Shown here one piece after another: positions 8,442 to 16,271 of a stretch of 20,468 nucleotides of DNA (the stretch's first letter is position 1; each line of letters opens with the position of its first letter). The notes beneath the pieces are model-generated. The model was not told the DNA's origin, did no database searches, and worked only from the letters and a program-made list of their open reading frames with translations. Origin of the DNA: Mycolicibacterium porcinum (GTDB taxonomy: Bacteria > Actinomycetota > Actinomycetes > Mycobacteriales > Mycobacteriaceae); contig MSTD01000071.1 of the NCBI GenBank assembly GCA_001942045.1, positions 1 to 20,468 on the forward strand, given 5' to 3'. The translations under genes were made by a program, and so were the position numbers.

Positions 8442-8453
8442 GGTCAGACACTA
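8442..8453 (-). promoter_or_regulatory. Leaderless promoter -10 for the SUKH gene
   Basis: On the minus strand TAGTGT (8453-8448) is followed by 6 nt and then the GTG start at 8441. A TANNNT element this close to an RTG codon, with no ribosome-binding site, is the typical arrangement of mycobacterial leaderless transcripts. Confidence 0.45.
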
Positions 8454-8579
8454 GGCGATGGTCGGTGTGGGTAAAGCCAGCATGCGGGTGACGTTCCGAC
8501 GTGTCTGGGGGAGCGGGCCGCGGCGCCTGGTGTGCGAGACTCGGCCGCGTCCCACAATCGCGAGCATCGGAGTACAGAC

Positions 8580-9266
8580 GTGGCGCAGCGTAGAACGACG
8601 GCGGGAGCGTCCGGGCACCCGGAATTCACCCTCGAGTACGAGCCCGACGTCGTTACTGAGCTCGGCATCGAGTGGCTCGCCTCTTGGCTGGAGGACTGCA
8701 TCAGGAGCGGCACCCGTTTCTCCGTCGGAGAGACCATCGCCATCGGGTGGCTGAACTGCTACGTCACCGATCACGGCGACGGTACGTTGGGACTGTCCGA
8801 GCCGGATTTCGAGAACGTCCCGCCGAACCTCATCACCGGTGTATCGAACACAGTGACCCAGCTGTGGTACCAGCGCGAGGTTGCCGACAGTGTCGGTCTC
8901 GCGGCAGAACTCGAGTTTCCGCGCTACGACCAGTTCGCGATGACCTGCGAGCGATTCGTGAGCGTGGACACCGTCTTGATGCATCGATACACCCACGAGG
9001 AGGACGAGTCCGGTTGGTACATCGGCTGTGCCGATGACGACCACGACCACGACGAGGCGAAGCTGCGATATGCGACCTTGTACGAGCTGGCCGTGGCCAA
9101 GCCGGCCATCGTCGGTTTCCTCGCACTGCCGCCCGACTGTTCGGTACTCCTAGGCGGCGGGGCTCCGCTCGTTGTGCGTCAACGCGAACCGTTGCCCGTG
9201 CGGGAGGGCTCGCTGCTCGCCACGATGTTCGGAGACGACGCTGTAGTGAGCGACCAGACGCCGTAG
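8580..9266 (+). CDS. Imm33/DUF2185-like protein, probable immunity protein
   Basis: A 228-residue protein without signal peptide or membrane helix. Its C-terminal half carries the pattern I associate with Imm33 (DUF2185) immunity domains: ESGWYIGCADDDHD, then a helix (LRYATLYELAVAKPAIVGFL) and ALPPDCSVLL. The N-terminal half (EFTLEYEPDVVTELGIEWLASWL) looks like a separate alpha/beta domain I do not recognise. An in-frame GTG exists at 8532, but GTG 8580 is preferred because GGAG lies 7 nt before it. It diverges from the SUKH gene, sharing a 138-bp upstream region, and converges with rmlA across only 23 bp. The natural partner toxin is not in the window. An alternative reading is a DUF2185 protein with a housekeeping role. 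Confidence 0.6.
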   Translation: MAQRRTTAGASGHPEFTLEYEPDVVTELGIEWLASWLEDCIRSGTRFSVGETIAIGWLNCYVTDHGDGTLGLSEPDFENVPPNLITGVSNTVTQLWYQREVADSVGLAAELEFPRYDQFAMTCERFVSVDTVLMHRYTHEEDESGWYIGCADDDHDHDEAKLRYATLYELAVAKPAIVGFLALPPDCSVLLGGGAPLVVRQREPLPVREGSLLATMFGDDAVVSDQTP

Positions 9267-9289
9267 GCGCGTTACCCGGTTGCCCGCAT

Positions 9290-10156
9290 CTACTTGCGCG
9301 CCAACAGCTCCAACAGATAGTCGCCGTACCCGGACTTGGGGATTTCCTTGGCGCGCGCGGCCAGTTGATCGTCGTCGATGTAGCCGGCCCGCCACGCGAT
9401 CTCTTCTGGCACACCAATTTTCAGGCCCTGACGGCGTTCGATGGTGCGCACGAAATCGCTGGCATCAAGGAGGGAGTCGAAGGTTCCGGTGTCCAGCCAG
9501 GCCGTCCCGCGGGCCAGCACCTCGACCGAGAGCCGGCCCTGTTTCAGGTAGGTCTGGTTGATCTCGGTGATCTCGTACTCACCGCGGGCCGACTTCCGCA
9601 GCGACCGGGCGATCTCGATGACGTCATTGTCGTAGAAGTACAGCCCCGGCACGGCGTACTGGGACTTGGGTACGGCTGGCTTCTCCTCGAGCGAGAGGGC
9701 AGTGCCGTCGGGGCTGAACTCGACGACGCCGTAAGCCGTCGGGTCGGCCACCCAGTACGCGAAAATCGCTCCGCCGCTGACGTTCTGGAACCGACGCAGG
9801 CTGGTTCCCAAGCCCGGACCGTAGAAAACGTTGTCGCCCAACACAAGTGCCACCGAATCGGTGCCGATGTGCTCCGCGCCGATCATGAACGCCTGGGCCA
9901 GGCCCTCGGGCTGCTCTTGGGCGGCGTAGCTCAGGTTCACGCCGAACGCCGATCCGTCACCCAAGAGGCGTTGGAACGCCGGGGCATCGGTGGGCGTGGT
10001 GATCACCAGGATGTCGCGGATGCCCGCCATGATCAGGGTGGACAGCGGGTAGTAGACGAGCGGTTTGTCGTACACCGGCAGCAACTGTTTGCTGACACCC
10101 GTGGTGATCGGATGCAGCCGGGTGCCGGATCCGCCGGCCAGAAGAATTCCGCGCAT
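9290..10156 (-). CDS. rmlA: RmlA, glucose-1-phosphate thymidylyltransferase
   Basis: Makes dTDP-glucose from dTTP and glucose-1-phosphate, the first step to dTDP-L-rhamnose, needed for the rhamnose linker between peptidoglycan and arabinogalactan. Motifs: [14 protein letters not shown] (about 5-18), [21 protein letters not shown] with the metal-binding Asp, [21 protein letters not shown] and [10 protein letters not shown]. With the ATG at 10154-10156 (MRGILLAGG) the protein is 288 residues, exactly the M. tuberculosis RmlA length; the GTG four codons upstream is less likely. It lies downstream of the dioxygenase gene on the same strand with a 54-bp gap. No other rhamnose genes are in the window, and in M. 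tuberculosis rmlA is, as I recall, elsewhere in the chromosome. Confidence 0.93.
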   Translation of the reverse strand: MRGILLAGGSGTRLHPITTGVSKQLLPVYDKPLVYYPLSTLIMAGIRDILVITTPTDAPAFQRLLGDGSAFGVNLSYAAQEQPEGLAQAFMIGAEHIGTDSVALVLGDNVFYGPGLGTSLRRFQNVSGGAIFAYWVADPTAYGVVEFSPDGTALSLEEKPAVPKSQYAVPGLYFYDNDVIEIARSLRKSARGEYEITEINQTYLKQGRLSVEVLARGTAWLDTGTFDSLLDASDFVRTIERRQGLKIGVPEEIAWRAGYIDDDQLAARAKEIPKSGYGDYLLELLARK

Positions 10157-10166
10157 GACGCTCGTC

Positions 10167-10172
10167 ACCCTA
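10167..10172 (-). promoter_or_regulatory. Possible rmlA promoter -10
   Basis: On the minus strand TAGGGT (TANNNT type) lies 10 nt before the rmlA ATG, which would give a 5' leader of only about 3 nt. No Shine-Dalgarno sequence is seen before the ATG, consistent with near-leaderless expression. Co-transcription from the upstream dioxygenase gene is equally possible. Confidence 0.3.
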
Positions 10173-10210
10173 TCGCGCCGGTGTCGGCGGACCCGTCGGA
10201 TTGAACCGGC

Positions 10211-11005
10211 TCAACGCAGCACGTAGGAGGTCATCGACAGCGACCCGTAGGTGTAGCCGGTGACGAGGGTGTCGACCGTGCGAGCGGAATCCGCTGCGGC
10301 ACCGGCGAGCCCGGCGAAGTACAGCATCGGGATGAAGTGGTCCGGGGTGGGGACGGCGGCCGAATAGTCGGGATGCGCCTCGAGGGTGAGCACGTCGGCG
10401 GGGGAGTGGATGAGCTGTTCGCGGGCGGCGTCGTCGAAGCGTCGGGCCCAGGCGAAACCGTCCTCGGGCTGCGCGGGGTCCATGCCGGCGAGGTTGTGCA
10501 CGATGTTGCCGCTGCCCACGATCAGCACACCGCGCTCGCGCAGCGGCGCCAGCTTCGCCCCGAGTTGCAGGTGGTAGGCCGCGGGTTCGTTGGCGTTGAT
10601 CGCCAGTTGCACAACAGGTATGGACGCGTCGGGGAAGGCGTGCACCAGCACCGACCAGGTGCCGTGATCGATACCCCAGCTGTCCACGTCGGCACCTACC
10701 CAGGTCGGGCGCACCACGTCGCTGACCTCGTCGGCCAGCTCCGGCAGTCCCGGTGCCGGGTACTCGACCTCGAACAGTTCGTGCGGGAATCCGTAGAAGT
10801 CGTGGATGGTGCGTGGCTGCGGCATCGCGGTGACCGCGGTGGCGTTGATGTACCAGTGCGCACTGATCACCAGGATTGCCCTGGGGCGGGGCACGGCCAA
10901 CCCGAAATCGCGCCAGGCCGTGGTGAACCGGTTGGACTCGAGCGCGTTCATCGGGCTGCCGTGGCCGATGAATGCCGCGGGCATCGGGGCTGATGCTGGA
11001 CCCAT
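10211..11005 (-). CDS. DODA-type extradiol ring-cleavage dioxygenase (YgiD/LigB family)
   Basis: A metal-dependent dioxygenase related to 4,5-DOPA extradiol dioxygenase; substrates in bacteria are mostly undefined aromatic catechols. The 264-residue protein has the family landmarks: FIGHGSPMNAL with His15, LVISAHWYI with His50, WGIDHGTWSVL, VLIVGSGNIVHNL, and a C-terminal TPDHFIPMLYFAGLAG. These His residues are the expected metal ligands and catalytic acid/base. The ATG at 11003-11005 is used; an internal ATG seven codons later would also keep all motifs. The nitroreductase stop is only 9 nt upstream, so the two form an operon, possibly acting on related aromatic or quinone substrates (inference). 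Confidence 0.88.
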   Translation of the reverse strand: MGPASAPMPAAFIGHGSPMNALESNRFTTAWRDFGLAVPRPRAILVISAHWYINATAVTAMPQPRTIHDFYGFPHELFEVEYPAPGLPELADEVSDVVRPTWVGADVDSWGIDHGTWSVLVHAFPDASIPVVQLAINANEPAAYHLQLGAKLAPLRERGVLIVGSGNIVHNLAGMDPAQPEDGFAWARRFDDAAREQLIHSPADVLTLEAHPDYSAAVPTPDHFIPMLYFAGLAGAAADSARTVDTLVTGYTYGSLSMTSYVLR

Positions 11006-11014
11006 GACTGCAGC

Positions 11015-11656
11015 CTAGGTCGCCCGGTTGTCCCAATGGTCCGTGCAGACCAGTTCGCTGAGTGGCCGGCGGCGCACCGGGCCGTGGGATCCGCGTGGCC
11101 AGCCCACCACGACGTGGCCGGCCAGCATCCAGTCCTCGGGCACCCCGACGGCCTCGCGCAGGAGCTGTTCTCCGCCGTAGGACGCCCAACTGGTCAGGCA
11201 GGCGCCCAGGCCCTGGGCTCGAGCGGCCAGCAGGAAGTTCTGCATGGCCGGGAAGATCGATCCGCCGAGCAGTAGTTCGGAGGCGGTGGGGAAGCGCTGC
11301 TGGGTGAACAGCACGGAGGTGAACTCGCCTGCCCGGTCGTGCAATTCATAGGTGGCGCGGTTGGTCCTGGCTCGCCGGCTGGTGTCGTCCTCGGCCGGCC
11401 GCGTCATGCCGTAGACCGGTTCGATGACTGCGAGCGCCTGCGCGGCGGCCTTGGCCACGACGGCGCGTTGCTCGGCCGACCTCAACACCACGAACCGCCA
11501 GGCCTGCGCGTTCGCTCCCGAGGGTGCCCACGCTGCGGCCTGCAGGCAGCGGGTGAGTGTCGCGTCGTCTACCGGTTCGCCGGTGAACCGCCGGATGGTT
11601 CGCGATGTCGACATCACTTCCCAGATGTCGTTGCTGGTGGAGTGGGCAGGGGACAT
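11015..11656 (-). CDS. Nitroreductase-family FMN oxidoreductase
   Basis: Flavin enzyme of the nitroreductase fold, reducing nitro-aromatics, quinones or related compounds with NAD(P)H; the real substrate cannot be told from sequence. Signature regions: STSRTIRRFTGEPVDD near the N-terminus (FMN phosphate binding), AAAWAPSGANAQAWRFVVL, a central FPAMQNFLLAARAQGLGACLTSW and the C-terminal VVVGWPRG. Length 213 residues. The frame is open to 11722, but the ATG at 11654-11656 is chosen because a strong GAGGAGG ribosome-binding site sits just upstream and the remaining protein matches family length. First gene of the nitroreductase-dioxygenase pair, divergent from the GTPase-system operon. Confidence 0.88.
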   Translation of the reverse strand: MSPAHSTSNDIWEVMSTSRTIRRFTGEPVDDATLTRCLQAAAWAPSGANAQAWRFVVLRSAEQRAVVAKAAAQALAVIEPVYGMTRPAEDDTSRRARTNRATYELHDRAGEFTSVLFTQQRFPTASELLLGGSIFPAMQNFLLAARAQGLGACLTSWASYGGEQLLREAVGVPEDWMLAGHVVVGWPRGSHGPVRRRPLSELVCTDHWDNRAT

Positions 11657-11691
11657 GGCCCTCCTCAGATCGCGATCCATCGGATGTGCCG

Positions 11692-11697
11692 ACCATA
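11692..11697 (-). promoter_or_regulatory. Predicted nitroreductase promoter -10
   Basis: On the minus strand TATGGT fits TANNNT and lies 35 nt upstream of the nitroreductase ATG, leaving room for the GAGGAGG ribosome-binding site. A possible -35 (TGCGAG) lies 18 nt upstream but is weak. Confidence 0.4.
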
Positions 11698-11743
11698 TGT
11701 GGTGGTGCCCACGCCCTCGCATCCGCCTGACCCACCATGTCGC

Positions 11744-11771
11744 GGTGACCCGGCCGCTGCTGCGGTAGCGT
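11744..11771 (+). promoter_or_regulatory. Predicted promoter of the three-gene GTPase-system operon
   Basis: TAGCGT (11766-11771) fits the TANNNT -10; a GGTGAC/GTGACC -35-like hexamer lies 15-16 nt upstream. Transcription would start near 11778, exactly at the left end of the inverted repeat 11778-11805. Confidence 0.4.
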
Positions 11772-11777
11772 TTCCGA

Positions 11778-11805
11778 GTGTGCAGGCCAGTGTCGGCCTA
11801 CACAC
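11778..11805. promoter_or_regulatory. Inverted repeat at the predicted transcription start of the GTPase-system operon
   Basis: GTGTG-C-AGGCC (11778-11788) and GGCCT-A-CACAC (11795-11805) form an 11-bp inverted repeat with one central C-A mismatch and a 6-nt loop (AGTGTC). It begins 7 nt after the predicted -10, so it is either an operator overlapping the start site or a hairpin at the 5' end of the mRNA. Confidence 0.55.
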
Positions 11806-11882
11806 CTCAGTAGTTCGCGCTGTTCGAGCTGCCGGAGCACGTGACGCGCAGCGATCACGTCCGGCGGGGATTTGGTGTTCTG

Positions 11883-13814
11883 ATGCCCGATCTGTATCCC
11901 GTCGACGATCCCGACGACGCGGATCCCCGATTGGCGCCGCTGCTGGCCTGGCGTCAGCAACTGGTCGACTCCGGCAAGGTCGCGGCACGCAGTTTCAAAG
12001 AGGCCCATCTGCGTCTCGTGCTCCGCTCCGGTCGCACCGAGGTCGAGCAGATCCGGGAGATGCTGCCGGGATCGGTGGCCGAACATGCCGAAGAGATGGC
12101 CCGCGTCCTCGCCGAGCTCGAGGCCGGGTCCCCGGTCACCCCGCCGGAGCCCGGGGTACCGGCAGCCGGTGACGTACACGCCATCGCATTCCGCCACGAC
12201 GCGGCGCGCCCCGGCGTGGTGGATCTCAGCTGGCCGGACTATCAGGCCAACGGGGGAGTGGCGCTGTACCGGGTAGTCAGCGCCGACGACCGGGCGCCGA
12301 AGTCTCCGGAGAACGCCGACCTCGTCGCGGCGACACCGTTGTCGGCGGCGAGCGACGACCGACCGATGACCGGTCCGGTGCGCTACTACCAGGTGTGGGT
12401 CATCACCGGGACGTCGCGTGCGGACGCGCTCAGCACCCGGCCCGTGCTCTATGCCAGTGGCGTATTGGTCGCCCCGGTCAGCGACATCACCATCCGTGAG
12501 GACAACGGGCTGGTGATCGGGAAGTGGACGGCACCGCCCGCGGCGAGTTCCGTGCACGTGTACCGCATCCCGATCGGCGACGCGGCGGACGAATCCGGGT
12601 TCGACGAGTCGCGGTACCGGATCTTGGCCGACGGCGAGCACCGGAGCGGCTTCGTCGACTCCGGAGCGGCCCGGGGGATGCGGTACCGCTACCGGGTGCG
12701 CTGTGCCGTCGAGGTCGACGGAGGCGTGCGGCTTTCGGAGCCCACCGACGTCGATGTCGAGGTGTCGGCGGTGCTGGCCGCGGTCACCGACATCGCGGTC
12801 GACACCAGTTTCGACGGCGAGACGTTCGACGTGTCGTGGGCTGCTCCCGGAGCGGAGGTGGCGGTCTACCTCAGCCGGACGGGTCCGAGCGCCGGCGGGG
12901 TCTCCACCGAGCTCCCCGAGAATGCGCTCGACCAGGTAGGGCTGACGCCGGACCTGCGGCTGCGCCAACCGGTGACTGATCGGGCGCAACCTGACGGGAG
13001 CCACCGCACGTTGATGGCAGGGGTGGCCTGGCCGCAGGGCTGGAGCCGCGCCTACGTCACGCCGGTGACGATTCTTGCCGGGCACGCCGTGCTGGGCCGC
13101 ACCGTGTCGGCGGTGCGCACCGGCACGATCCGCGACATCGAGCTCGTGGAGTACTGCAACAAGCAGATACTGACGTTCGAGTGGCCGGACGGCGCTGCCG
13201 GGGTGGTGGTGACCTTGGCCGCCAAGGGCCATGACCCTCGCGCGGGCCTCACCGGCAAGTCGTTCGAGATCACGCTCGAGGACTACGAGAAATACGGCGG
13301 CATGCACCTGACCGGAGCGCTTCCGGTGGACGGATGCTCCCTGCACCTGGCACCGGTGGCGTTCTCCGGCGGGCGGCGGGTGACCGGGCCGGTGGCGAGC
13401 ATCGAGTACCCGGGCATGTTGCGGCTGCAGTATGCGGTGCGAATCGGCCGGGACCCCAACGGTTTTCCGACGACAGCCACCGTCGCGGTGCGATCCGAGC
13501 ACGAGTTGCCGGGCTCGCCTTCGTTCGTGTTGGTCAACAACCCTCAGCGCATGCCGTTGAGCGTGCACGACGGCCAGCCGGTCGATGTGGCGCCGTTGGA
13601 TGCGCAGGGCCAGTTGGCAGACCAGCCGTCCAAGCAGTTGCGCTGGACGGCGCTCACCGCGTCGGGCACCGGCGAACTGTGGGCGGCCAACGTCAGCGGC
13701 CTGCACGGCTGGATCCGGTTGTTCGTCAACATTGCGGATCCGGTTCGGCTGCGCACCGTGGCCCTGCTGGATCCACCGGCGCAGACCCTGCAGCTCACCG
13801 CGACGGTGTTATGA
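11883..13814 (+). CDS. Multi-repeat beta-sandwich (FN3-like) protein, first gene of the GTPase-system operon
   Basis: I do not recognise a named family for the whole 643-residue protein. Residues 1 to about 80 are helical and charged (LAPLLAWRQQLVDSGKVAAR). Then four segments share one pattern, starting near residues 96, 198, 299 and 415: a (V/A/I)xxI strand followed about 12 residues later by a conserved Trp (VDLSW, VIGKW, FDVSW, LTFEW), and Tyr-rich strands such as YRYRVRCAVEV. This is the layout of fibronectin type III-like beta-sandwiches. A further beta-rich segment (about 515-643) ends the protein. There is no signal peptide, so it is probably cytoplasmic. The ATG at 11883 is preferred; an in-frame GTG at 11841 would add 14 Arg-rich residues. 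Its stop overlaps the next start by 4 bases (ATGA), indicating coupled expression; it may be a scaffold or ligand-sensing partner of the GTPase. Confidence 0.8.
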   Translation: MPDLYPVDDPDDADPRLAPLLAWRQQLVDSGKVAARSFKEAHLRLVLRSGRTEVEQIREMLPGSVAEHAEEMARVLAELEAGSPVTPPEPGVPAAGDVHAIAFRHDAARPGVVDLSWPDYQANGGVALYRVVSADDRAPKSPENADLVAATPLSAASDDRPMTGPVRYYQVWVITGTSRADALSTRPVLYASGVLVAPVSDITIREDNGLVIGKWTAPPAASSVHVYRIPIGDAADESGFDESRYRILADGEHRSGFVDSGAARGMRYRYRVRCAVEVDGGVRLSEPTDVDVEVSAVLAAVTDIAVDTSFDGETFDVSWAAPGAEVAVYLSRTGPSAGGVSTELPENALDQVGLTPDLRLRQPVTDRAQPDGSHRTLMAGVAWPQGWSRAYVTPVTILAGHAVLGRTVSAVRTGTIRDIELVEYCNKQILTFEWPDGAAGVVVTLAAKGHDPRAGLTGKSFEITLEDYEKYGGMHLTGALPVDGCSLHLAPVAFSGGRRVTGPVASIEYPGMLRLQYAVRIGRDPNGFPTTATVAVRSEHELPGSPSFVLVNNPQRMPLSVHDGQPVDVAPLDAQGQLADQPSKQLRWTALTASGTGELWAANVSGLHGWIRLFVNIADPVRLRTVALLDPPAQTLQLTATVL

Positions 13815-16270
13815 CGTCGCGCTACGGCCAGCTGGCCTACACGTCGTTCGACGCCGTCGGGAATGTCGGTGGCTGGCAGGTCAAAGAAACCAGCGGCGGT
13901 CTCACGCCCACCGAGACACAGGCGCTGATCGCCGGAGTTCACACCGTGTTCCGGACCGTCGGTCCGACGCCCGATTTCCCGACCTCTGAGCAGCTCGAGC
14001 AGGGCCCTCGCCGGCTGGCCTACCGCCACCTCGAGGACGGCGCCGGGTACTGGCACACCTTCCCGGCCGGCCCGGACAGTACGGGCCGGCCGGGGAATGT
14101 GTTCGCCCATGCGTTGTTGGACCGGGCGCCCGAGACCCACCCGCGGTCGCGGGCCATCCAGCGGTGGCGGTCTTCGTACTGGCTGCAGCCTTATGGTGCC
14201 GCCGCGGTGGCCCGGGCCGTGCTGCCCGGGGTGCTGCCCGAGCTGGGGAATGTGGTGACGAAGGACAGCGTGGTGGCCTTCGCGCTGGATCCCGCCCACT
14301 GGCGGTTGGCGACGCTGTTCGCACTGCTGGATGCGGTGGCCGCGGCGCTGGCCGGCGGGCCTCCGGTGGTGTTGGGCACGCAGTCCCCGGATGTGGCGGC
14401 GCAGTGGATCGGCCTGGTGAGTTTCCTGATGTCGCCGGGTACCGCAGCGAACTTGAGCTTTTCCACTTTCGACCGTGCCGAGCAGGTCGCGCCGCACAAC
14501 GGCCAGGTGCTCAGCGCGATACCGATCGAGGACGTGGCTGCCGTCGAACCGGGCCTGGTGGTGATCAGCGAATCCGAACCGGTATCGCTGGGTGAACTCG
14601 GCGGCGATCCGCACCGGACCGCAGGCGGACACCGCATCGAGGTGACGCGGTGGTCGGTGATGGCGCAGGTGGTGCTGCTCGAGGCGGCCGCGGCCCGGCG
14701 GGTGCTCGACGATATCGACACCTTCTCCTCACAGGTGCGCGATGACGGGCTGGATCCCGCGTGGCCGATCGCGATGGCGGTGGCCCGGCACCCTGAGTTC
14801 GCCGACGCGCAGGTTGAGGCCCATGAGGTGATCGCCGCGCATTCCCCGTCGGGCGCGCTGGTCGGATCCGAGGCAGCGCACACCATCGCCGATGTGCTCT
14901 CGTCAGTGGTCGGTGTCACGACGGCCGATGCCTGGCGGGCTGTGCATGAGTTGCCCGCCGGCGCCGGCGCGGCGTTCGCCGATGCCACTTACTTCGCCCG
15001 GGCGATCGCCGATGACGCGTGGCTGGCCCAGAGCGGCCCAATCCCGTTGGGGCCGAGAATGTTTCACGGGAAACCAATACCTTCGTCGTTGCGGAAGGCG
15101 ATCGGACCGGCCCTGGAGAACGGTCAGGCCCAGGGGCCTGACCGGTTGCTGCGGGTCGTCGACCTGCTGTTGCGAGCCGGGGTCGCCGACGACCGCCTTG
15201 GAGCGGCGCTGACCGCCGGTGTGCTACCCGGTCTGACGGACCCGGGCGTGCGGGGCCGCATCGGGACCGACGACCGGCTGTCCCTGGCGACGTGGTTGCT
15301 GGCTGACGGCGGAGTCGGGGGCAGCGCCATAGCTGATGACGTGCTGGACTGGCTGGCCGAGGCGGCCGCTGTACCCGAGCCGGCCGAGCTCGCGCAGGCT
15401 CAGCCAGGGGACTCGGTGTGGACCCGCGCCGCGCTGCGAGGGCTGCGGTCGCAGCGGAGCGGACCGCAACTCGCGGGCGATCTCGGCGCGCAGCTGTGGT
15501 GGCTGCGTACGACGGAGCCCGGGCAGTTCGCCTCGACTGCCGCGGCGTCGGTTTGGAACCCGTCGGATCTGCTGCTGGCCGTCGGCACTGACCCGATGCC
15601 CGGGACGGCTGCGCTACGCACCCTGGTGGGCGCGGCGGACTCGGCCGCGCTGCACCAGCTCGCCGGCAAGGTGATCGAGGACAATGGCGACAACGTGGCG
15701 GTGGCCTGTGCGGCCGTGCGCCACATCGAGGCGCGGGAGTGGCTGGATCGGCGGTTCCTGCACACCCACCAGGGTTCCTACGTGCCGTTGTGGGATCACG
15801 GCCTGGCCGGTTTGCAGCCGAGCTCGGTGCACCCGGATTTTTCGGTGCGGCTGCTGGCGTTCGCCCTGTTGGGCGTGCTCACCGGCCAGCCGTATCCGGA
15901 GATCTGCAACGCGTTGGCAGCTGAAAATGGTTGCGGTGCAGAGGCGGTGGCCAGAGTGTTGCCACTCGTCGACGGTGGCGAGCTGGCGCCGGTGAAGGTG
16001 GTTGCGGTCAGCCTGCTGCGTGCCGCCGCGGCCGAGGCCGCCGCGCATGTGCTCGACCCCGTGGACCAGCTCGCCGGTGCGCTGGCCGGCCAGGTGGCGG
16101 CCACCATGGGCGGCGCCGACGCGGAATCCGTGGTGATGTTGATGGCGCAGTTGTCGGGCGATGCCTCTGAAGGGACTATGCGCGGATACCGCAAAATGGT
16201 GAACAGGCTGGTGACGCGGCGGGGCGAGCAACCGTCGCTGGCGGAGCGACTGAGGGGGAGCCGGGGCTGA
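13811..16270 (+). CDS. GTPase-associated protein 1 (GAP1)-like protein
   Basis: An 819-residue Ala/Leu-rich protein with no membrane segment. The N-terminus (SRYGQLAYTSFDAVGNVGGW, then ETSGGLTPTETQ and a PRRLAYRHLEDG...WHTFPAG stretch) matches what I remember of the GAP1-N2 domain, followed by a middle region (ANLSFSTFDRA, about 215-225) and a long helical C-terminal part (about 300-819) of GAP1-M/C type. These families were defined computationally in GTPase-centred NTP-dependent conflict systems; no biochemical role is known to me. The frame stays open upstream to 13334 inside the previous gene, but the ATG at 13811 in the ATGA overlap gives the conserved N-terminus. The next gene starts 1 nt after its stop. 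The assignment rests on remembered motif similarity plus the adjacent GTPase. Confidence 0.75.
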   Translation: MTSRYGQLAYTSFDAVGNVGGWQVKETSGGLTPTETQALIAGVHTVFRTVGPTPDFPTSEQLEQGPRRLAYRHLEDGAGYWHTFPAGPDSTGRPGNVFAHALLDRAPETHPRSRAIQRWRSSYWLQPYGAAAVARAVLPGVLPELGNVVTKDSVVAFALDPAHWRLATLFALLDAVAAALAGGPPVVLGTQSPDVAAQWIGLVSFLMSPGTAANLSFSTFDRAEQVAPHNGQVLSAIPIEDVAAVEPGLVVISESEPVSLGELGGDPHRTAGGHRIEVTRWSVMAQVVLLEAAAARRVLDDIDTFSSQVRDDGLDPAWPIAMAVARHPEFADAQVEAHEVIAAHSPSGALVGSEAAHTIADVLSSVVGVTTADAWRAVHELPAGAGAAFADATYFARAIADDAWLAQSGPIPLGPRMFHGKPIPSSLRKAIGPALENGQAQGPDRLLRVVDLLLRAGVADDRLGAALTAGVLPGLTDPGVRGRIGTDDRLSLATWLLADGGVGGSAIADDVLDWLAEAAAVPEPAELAQAQPGDSVWTRAALRGLRSQRSGPQLAGDLGAQLWWLRTTEPGQFASTAAASVWNPSDLLLAVGTDPMPGTAALRTLVGAADSAALHQLAGKVIEDNGDNVAVACAAVRHIEAREWLDRRFLHTHQGSYVPLWDHGLAGLQPSSVHPDFSVRLLAFALLGVLTGQPYPEICNALAAENGCGAEAVARVLPLVDGGELAPVKVVAVSLLRAAAAEAAAHVLDPVDQLAGALAGQVAATMGGADAESVVMLMAQLSGDASEGTMRGYRKMVNRLVTRRGEQPSLAERLRGSRG

Positions 16271-16271
16271 C

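Noticed and set aside
7718..9290. Integrated element bounded by tRNA-Leu attachment repeats
   Set aside because: I found no second copy of the tRNA 3' end and no integrase or transposase in the window; only gene content hints at acquisition.
11346..13706. Very long open frame (786 codons) on the minus strand, antisense to the first GTPase-operon gene and the nitroreductase start region
   Set aside because: Composition is Arg/His/Gly-rich with no recognisable motif, typical of the antisense frame of a high-GC gene; the plus-strand protein has coherent repeats, a promoter and coupling to the next gene.
13334..13810. N-terminal extension of the GAP1-like frame into the previous gene
   Set aside because: The 159 extra codons overlap a real gene in another frame, and the ATGA junction at 13811 gives the conserved N-terminus.
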